Below, one piece after another: positions 53,101 through 61,100 of a DNA stretch of 64,000 nt. The notes beneath the pieces were generated by a model. That model searched no databases. It was not told the origin of the DNA and saw only the letters and a list, made by a program, of their open reading frames with translations. The position numbers and the translations under genes are program-made. This DNA comes from Parelaphostrongylus tenuis (lineage: Eukaryota; Nematoda; Chromadorea; Rhabditida; Metastrongylidae): assembly GCA_019055375.1 (NCBI GenBank), contig JAHQIW010004423.1:248001-312000 (forward strand), written 5' to 3'. Each line of letters opens with the position of its first letter. The first letter of the stretch is position 1.

Positions 53101-55120
53101 TATAATGTATACATATTTATATACGTATATGTACACATACACGCAAACAATATCCATGCATATATATATATATATGTATGTATACATGTCACATGCATAT
53201 GTACATGTAGATCACTTCGCTCCATAAATCTCGGCACTACGAAAATAAACACCAAATTCATTAACCAGAAGTAATAAGAATTATGAGATTTTTAATAATT
53301 TTGAAACTACCGTTTATAACGGATGAAATAAGCGCAGTTATAAAAAGGTGTTTGTGAAAGAGTAGTGTGGAAAACTCCGTAAGAATCATGAAATACCTCC
53401 TGATAACTTATGTCGCCAATTGGTTCGGAACCGCTTGTACGAGCGATTGTGTAAGTCTGACAACTGTAAATTATGTCCCAATGATAGAGAAGGAGACTGC
53501 ATGAGATCGGGTACAGTATACCTGATCTCATGCACAACATGCGGTGAAGAATACATGGGCGAGACGTGAAGACTACTTTGAATCCGCGTCAAAAAACACT
53601 TAGATGGGAAAGATGGGAAGGACAACAGCAAGACAAGTAAGCCTTTAGGGACACACAGAGTGGAAAATATGGCAATGTGGACCTTGATGTGGTAGTGAAA
53701 TTCCTCGGGCAAGAATCAAAAACATCAGCGCGAAAAACCCTTAAGGCCCTTTGGATAAGCCTCGAACGACCGGGAATGAATAGGAGGGGAATGCCTTAAC
53801 ATAACATGTGATATGGCACCTTATTTCAATTTTTTTTTAGTCTGGATGTGGTTTATTTCATGAATCGTGTCACACTAAACCAGTCTTAAAAACAAAGAAA
53901 GGTGGGGTTTTCTAAGAATGACTAGACTGCTGATTTCTGTTCTATTAGATTTTTGATGCATGCGAAATATTAACCGAGTAACCAGATACGGTATGATTTA
54001 TACGTCTAGGCTTTGACGAAGGCGCTGCCGCCGAAACGTTAGCCATCGAGTTTTGAGAAAAAGAAGGAAGTACCAACTTCGTGCAAGTTTTGAAGAAAGA
54101 ATAGGATAATTCGTGAGATCTTTTACATTTCTTCAATCATGCCGAGGTTTAGAGATAGTCGGACTTTTTGAGTTCTGATTTTAGTGTCATTCAGTTGCGC
54201 ATTTTCTTGCGAACACTTTGGTATACAACTTGTCTGTAGTTGCTTTGAGATGGAACTGTTTCGGGAACAAATGCGCTTGCTACTCATGCACGAATGGCGC
54301 GTAGGTGAAAATGCTAGTGAAGTGGCGCGCAAAATTAATGGAGCTTGGGCGATGAGACGGTTGCAGAAAGGACGGCTAGGAAGTGCTACGCCAAGTTAAA
54401 AGCTGAAGAAAACAGACTGATGAATCAGTCGTGCTTGGGGCCGTCCACAGGAAGCTCTATTAATCTTCCGCGCAGCCTCACTAGCATTCCCTCCTACGCG
54501 CTTTCATGCACGAGTACTAATGAATTTGTTCTCAAGACAGCTCCAATTTAGGCAAGTTAAGTCGAGTTGTATACTAAAACAATAAAATGTTCGCGAAAAA
54601 GTGTGAAATTGAAAGATACTATGGTCTGCATTTTTTATTGCCTCTGGTTAGTGAATTTCGTCTTTATTGCTCCTGTTTCAAAACTTAAGGAACGACATGA
54701 TATATACATGTATATGTACATATACATATGTACATATATGTAGGAGTACATATATATATGTATATATATACGTATATATATATATGGGGGGCGATGTGCC
54801 CGAGTGGTTGTGATGCTCGTCGCAGCGCGCGTGCAGTCGAACTCCACCCACTAACCCTCTCCGGCAGTCAACAAGAATGCCCTATGACGCCACAGCCAGG
54901 CTATCCTCGAGATTAAAAGGAGACATGCTCGACCAGCATTCTACTTCATTCAAGAAGAAGACGAAAAACGAATCGAATGCTAGCAGTAGTCCACACATTA
55001 AGAATTAATGACGGGTCGTGTAAATATACAGAAAAAAATATACGTATATATTTGCATGCATATATGTACACATGTATACACATATGCGTAAATGTATATG
55101 CACATATATATACATACATG

Positions 55121-55174
<54 letters not shown>

Positions 55175-58100
55175 GGGATATAGCATATATGAGAGAAGAT
55201 ATGGTCCTCAACAAATTCCTACAGGCGAAGAGGACCCACTGGGCTAGTCTTGCACAGGATAATGAAAAACGGGAAGCAAAATCCATAAACTTCCAGATTA
55301 ATGCACAAGCAAAAATAAATCTATTTGTATTCCTTCCTGATCTACGGAATAGCACGAAAATCGGTTAAAAAAAAAAATCCATTCGGTCAACAACTCGACG
55401 TCTTCACCTTCCTCAGAGCCAATCATTCGTGTCGATTCTTCACAAGTGTTAGTTCTAGCTGTGGATCTTCGTGGAGAATCGGCTAGATCTATCGGCTCTG
55501 AAGAAGGCGAAGGCGCGGAAATGTTGTAACCGAATAACTTTATATTTTTTTTACCAACTTCGAGCTACTGGATTGGAGAAAAATCTGATCGAAGCGTGAT
55601 GGTGGTTGAAGGAAAAAAGGGGTTTTCGAATTGTTGATTGTATTGTTTGTGTTACAACCAATGCAATGTGCAACATTGACTGTGCACAACACGTTCGCCG
55701 CGAATTACGACGATTCCGACGAAAGAACAACATTCGTCATACCTTCCCACCTCCTCTTCACATTCCCAACATACTCAGCTCTAGTTCTGTTAGCCTTGGA
55801 AAACTCGAAGACTCGCGGAGAGAGTCGAGAAATTGACAGATGTACGAATACATTCAAAACTCAGTTGTCGTAAAATCTCGAGAAAAAACTCAATAATTGA
55901 GCAATAAAACTCCGTCGGCACACAATAAGCGACTAGGCGTTGTTATGTGCGTTCGGTCGGTTGGTCGGTGGTGGGCGTTCGTTTAAACGGAGCCCATTCA
56001 GAATGAACGAGCGACAAAAGAAGCGCTGACCACCACCACCTGAAGTCACTCTGCAGAGACTACGACAACAGCCTGTCCTCATAATCCTCTCGCTTATCGA
56101 TCACACTCAACTTCGGACGACAAAGAGACTTTTTGTGGTTTCTAGAGCGGATTTAAACCCGTGTCAATCGATAAAGAAAAACGCCTTTCACCACAGATTC
56201 GATTTCTGAGAAAAAAACGAAAGAAACACATAGCCGAGCACCTGTTCTCCGGTATGAATCATGTGTACTCCCGTCGAATCAGCCAAGCCCTGTGTAAGCG
56301 TATCGGAGAAGTCCTATAAAAAAGAGAATGATGCACGATAAAGATCTTGAAAGGATTTCAAAAGATACAAACTGAAGGTAAAGATTTCTCAACAGATACT
56401 CAGGGTTAAGGCAATCAATTATCAGCCAACTGCTCCCAACCCATACAGCTGGAGATAGGTGGCAATAATTTAAGCCAATAAAAATATATACTCATTGATG
56501 TAGAGTGATTTGCAAAACTTTCGCGTTAGGCAGGACTAGAACCCACACCTCACTCTTTCCGGGAGCGCGTGCCCTATCCGTTACACTACTGACGCCCATT
56601 TTGCACATCGCTCTTTCTAAGCTAAGGTGCACCGATTTGTCAGCCGCCAGCCTTCAACAGCCTGGCCGGGCTACGTCGGTCTCGACATTGGACCCAGTCT
56701 CGGTGACAGATATTGGGTATTGGAGATCAAACAAAAATTCTTCTTATTTAACCGCTATATAGCGATGGTGTGATGTTCCAGATATATACCCATTAATGTA
56801 GAGTTATGTGCAATGTCGAGACCGACTAGCCGGCCAAGCCGTTGACGGCTGGCGGCTGACAGACAGATGTGCTGTAGCGTAGAAAGAGCGATGTGCAAAA
56901 TCGGTGTCAGTAGTGTAACGGATACAGCACGCGCTCTCGGAAAGAGTGAGATGCGGGTTCCAGTCCCGCCTGACGCGAAAATTTTGCACATCACTCTACA
57001 TCAATGGATATATATTTGAAACATCATACCACCGCTACTAGCGGTTAAATGAGAAGAACTCCATTTAATCTCCATGAAAAATACTTTTTTCTCCGTTGAT
57101 AATCCCGCGTGTGAAGATTATCAGTGCAAAAATGCCTGCTTTAGAGAGATTATCTTGAAAAATGACTGAAAAAAAGGTTCCTCGCTTCATTTATCTCGAA
57201 AAAAAAAACAGACAAATCAATAACGTGGAAATCCGGAAACACTACTTTTGACCAAATTTGATAGCAATCTTGTGAATCAACCTAATCTGGAGAATCTGAG
57301 ACATTTTCGAGGGAATAAAATTACCCATGACAGTTTTAGATAGCTAGCTCTGCAAGCATCAAAGCTCTGAACTTGTATCTATTGCAAAGCTACTCTAGAA
57401 TTCTTTTATTATGGATACATAAAGCAACCGTGTGGCTTATATAGGATAAAAATGGTGTCAAAGCGGAAGCCTAGGCGATGTAGTGGCAAAAAGTGCTTTA
57501 CCCGTGGACGAAACGCGGGTTTACCTCGTGCCTGAGGTCTGGTGTTTTGCATATCACTGAATAATCTTAGCTGTATAGCAAGGAGTTACCCTGGGGATTA
57601 TCCACGTCAACAACATTTTTCCAGCAATCGCAAATCTTTTCGACGTAATTGAAAATGCGCCAGATATATCTGTCTTTACCTTAACGTGAGCCGTAGCGGC
57701 TTCATGCTCAGCCGCAGCACCTTCATCTTCGCTTTCTGAGAACATTGTCTCGTTCATCGCCTCCGGATTCTGCGGTTTGTAACGATCCTCGGCTACCGTC
57801 GTTGTCTCGGTGATTACGGTGGTTTCCGTCACGGTTTTTCAGTGTCTCAACGACAGACACATAGCCCAGCCGTTGTGCAATTGACAAGGGCGTTTGTCCA
57901 TTCTGAAAAACAAACAAACCGCTCGCTTACCAATTAGAAAACGGAATTCGTTACCCTGTGTCTAAGGAAGAACCACTCTTACCGTTGTCTGCACGTTTGG
58001 TGACGCGCCATGTTCAAGCAGGTATCGTACACAGTGATTATGACCTTGTTGAGCTGCCTGATGCAGTGGTGTGTAGCTGGCATGAGTAGTCTCACCCAAG

Positions 58101-61100
58101 TTCGCTCCATGTTCGACAAGGAAACGAACCTTAAAGAACAGATCTCAACATTCTACTTTTATCCCGCTTCTGAATCGGAAGACCGACCATCGTTAAACTC
58201 GGTATATAGAGTGCAAAATGAAAAACTGAGCTATTCCTCAACTATCTTTTGGCCTAAAAAACCTAACGAAACGACTCGGATTCGAGGACAGCGAAGTCGC
58301 CAAAACGTTGCTCCCAGCTCTCGAAGAAGATACATCAACTTCGCGAAAGCTTTGATTAGAGGGATAGTTCGTGAGATATTTCGCCTTTACTCCGTTTCTA
58401 GCAATCTTATGACTGAACCACAAGCCTTAGCCTAAGCCTAAAAACCACACAAAGAAACCTCTTACCATATTCAGCTGTCCAAAGTGACAAGCCACATGTA
58501 GGGGAGTGTAGCCAGCGTTGGTCTTACTGTTCACGTCGGCACCGTGTTTCACCTAAAAACCGATTCTTGTCGTCATTTCACTTCCGACACATCGAAAGCG
58601 ACACGTAAGTGTTTCTTTTCTCTCGAAATTCTTTTACATTCCAAAACTGTTCAAAACATCACCAGTTCTTCCGCAACTGGAACACGATCTTCCTGAGCAC
58701 AAAGATGCATTGCCGTCAGACCATTATTAGCCTTAGATCCAACCTATAATATTATGATTTCGCGGGTTTTCGATTCGATAACTCCTATCAATTCTAAAAC
58801 ATTCCTCTACAACATTCAAAGCTAGATGGTTCAATAGGACAATACTTACATCAGATCCATTCTCAATTAGAAGAGCCGACATTTCACGATGTCCTTCTTG
58901 AGCTGCCAAATGAAGAGGAGTAAATCCAGCACGTGATTTTGCGTTTGGATCCGGCTAAATTTAGTGATTATAAATATTTGTGAAAACATTGATAGGAAGG
59001 TCCAAAAAGCGATGGCTTGAATTTTTAAGGCTGTATAGTATCTCGAACAACTTATATCTCTAAATCCCGCTCATGAAGAAAATGTACTACACCTCTGCTA
59101 AAAACCTTTCTTTACGATTATTGCCATTGACTGATACTGCGATTGATTTCCCATAAGCACCAAATTACCCTTCATAATTCTTCCTAACTCGACAGACACT
59201 TGATATGACATAAAATCTCTTGAAATAACTACTTGGTACTGAAGTAAAGTGGTAGCGATGTCCATCTGATTCTTCTTTGCTGCGATATGCAAAGGTGTGT
59301 AGCCGTTCTTCGCCGCTGCCCTAGCTGATGCTCCATGGTCGAGAAGAAGCATAGCCACCTTAAAAAGCTATTCAGCGGTCCTCTGACAACCAATCTACAA
59401 AGAAATTATCGAATTATACCCACCTTGTCGTTGTTGTAGTGAGCGGCGACGTGCAATGGAGTGACTTGATTTTTCCCCTCAATATCAACCGGTGTTCCAC
59501 GTTCCAAAAGTAGTTTGGCCACCTAAAATTACTATCGTAACTCTCGCCTTTGTGTCAATTATAAAAGTTTCTCGAATGGGGTCGGCATACCTCCACATTC
59601 CCGTATTTGCTGGCAAGATGAAGTGGTGTGAATCCCTTCTTGGTAAGCACACTTTTCTCAGCATTGTGATCCAGAAGGATAGCTGCCACCTCTTCCTGAC
59701 CCTCCTAAATGTGTTCGCAATAACTACGTTGCCTTAGAGGAGTCTTCGTCTAATTTTCGACGCGTAGTCGAGATCCAAGAAATCAGAGTAAAACCCGTAC
59801 TTTTGCCGCGATGTGTAAGGGCGTGTATTGATCCCGCGTTGCAGCATTGGAGTTCGCACCCGCCTGGAGCAGTAGAACGACGATATCGGTGTTTCCAAGA
59901 CGACTTGCTATATGAAGTGGTGTTTGGAGTTCACGTGCTTGAGCATCGACCTAAAACCTATATTATAGTCTTCCGCTCTTCATGAATTATACCATCTCCA
60001 TGGACCTCTATCAATTAATCAATTTATAAATTATAATGAAAGAAAAATGATACCTTAGCTCCATTTCTGATCAGAACACGGACGACATCGGTCTGATTTG
60101 CACGTGCTGCCAAATGTAACGGTGTCTCGCCGCGTACGGTTGCCAAGTCAGGATTCGCACCCTGAAAGGATTCTCTGTTTCATCGCAATCAAGCCGTTTC
60201 GCTATAGCGGCAGTTTTCGCGTGGCAGGCAATTCGCACGGCTACAAAGAACATATGGACTTTCTTTTTACTATACAGACCTTTGCAGAAGTCTCTTCAGT
60301 TAAACTCCACCATTAAATAACAATAAAGTCACTATAATAGCTCTGTCTAGCAAAAAAGTACCAGATTTTATTGGGGGTCGCGGTATTCTTTGTAGGCCGC
60401 TCGAACGACGCAGATACGCACGTATTGTTTTACTAGACGCCGTAACGAAGGGTTAAATCATACCATCTTATGTCTCCTTTGAGCTCATTTTCCGTAGATA
60501 ACCGCGACGGACAATAATCCGTTGTACAACTAAAAGGGGCTGCTATATCCCTTTGAGGACCATTCGGTACGTTTCGTGCCGTGCCGCGCGGCGGCAAATC
60601 CCACTCAGCTACTGTGAAGGCGGCGCCGCGCTCAGTGAGGAAAGCGGTGTATCTTGAGGGAAAACAGGTGCAGACAGCATGACGTTTCCGAACAGAGACG
60701 TAGATGCCGCGTAAGCGACGGCGCGACGCCACCTGCCTACCGACGCTGGTCCTCGAAGGGTATAGGTACAAATACTCTCTAGATAGAAACTCATTATGGA
60801 CCTGTTGAAGTAGAAGGATGACGATGTTGATAGCTCCCATGAAAGAAGCGACATGAAGAGGCGACAGACCAGATTCGGTGGTCGCTTCGATCGATGCATG
60901 ATATTTCAGCAACAATTCCACAACCTGTGATATAGATGATTTCAATTCCAGTTACTCGTGAGCTTCAGACTGAATGCCACACATCACACAGTACCTTAAT
61001 ACGATTCTTTTTACAAGCGATATGTAACGGAGTAAATCCATTCAACGCTCGAGCATTCGGATCCGCGTTTCTATCCAACAGAAGTTTAGCTACTCTGGAA

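Larger units (their letters stand above)
53214..54699. mobile_element. mariner-derived foldback element, copy 2, split by an insertion
   Basis: Left tip 53214-53290 (cgctccataaatctcggcac, ccaaattcattaaccag) and the remainder 54170-54699 match the copy at 62152-62747; the right tip is caaaacttaaggaacgac. The plus-strand arm reads [30 protein letters not shown] then, one frame away, [18 protein letters not shown]: mariner helix-turn-helix region. The mirror arm follows at 54440-54620. About 880 bp in between belongs to a Penelope-like fragment. Confidence 0.65.
52664..56242 (-). other. unc-44 intron (3.6 kb), mobile-element nest
   Basis: Between linker exons 56243-56314 and 52532-52663. Contains the split mariner foldback, the Penelope-like fragment, a SINE, hammerhead-like hairpins and several TA or TACA microsatellites. 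The part 55540-56240 shows nothing nameable. Confidence 0.7.

Noticed and set aside
54998..55355. Tyr/Ile-rich open frames around 55.0-55.3 kb and 53.05-53.27 kb
   Set aside because: Translations of TA/TACA microsatellites, which lack stops by composition.
56904..56976. Functional tRNA gene
   Set aside because: Position 33 is not T, the D stem is imperfect, and the sequence is embedded in a repeated element. Listed only as tRNA-like.
60433..60801. Long minus-strand frame continuing after the ankyrin exon ending at 60802
   Set aside because: Intron read-through. The donor CAG|GTCCAT at 60800-60801 joins in phase to the exon starting at 60161, which resumes the repeat with [12 protein letters not shown].
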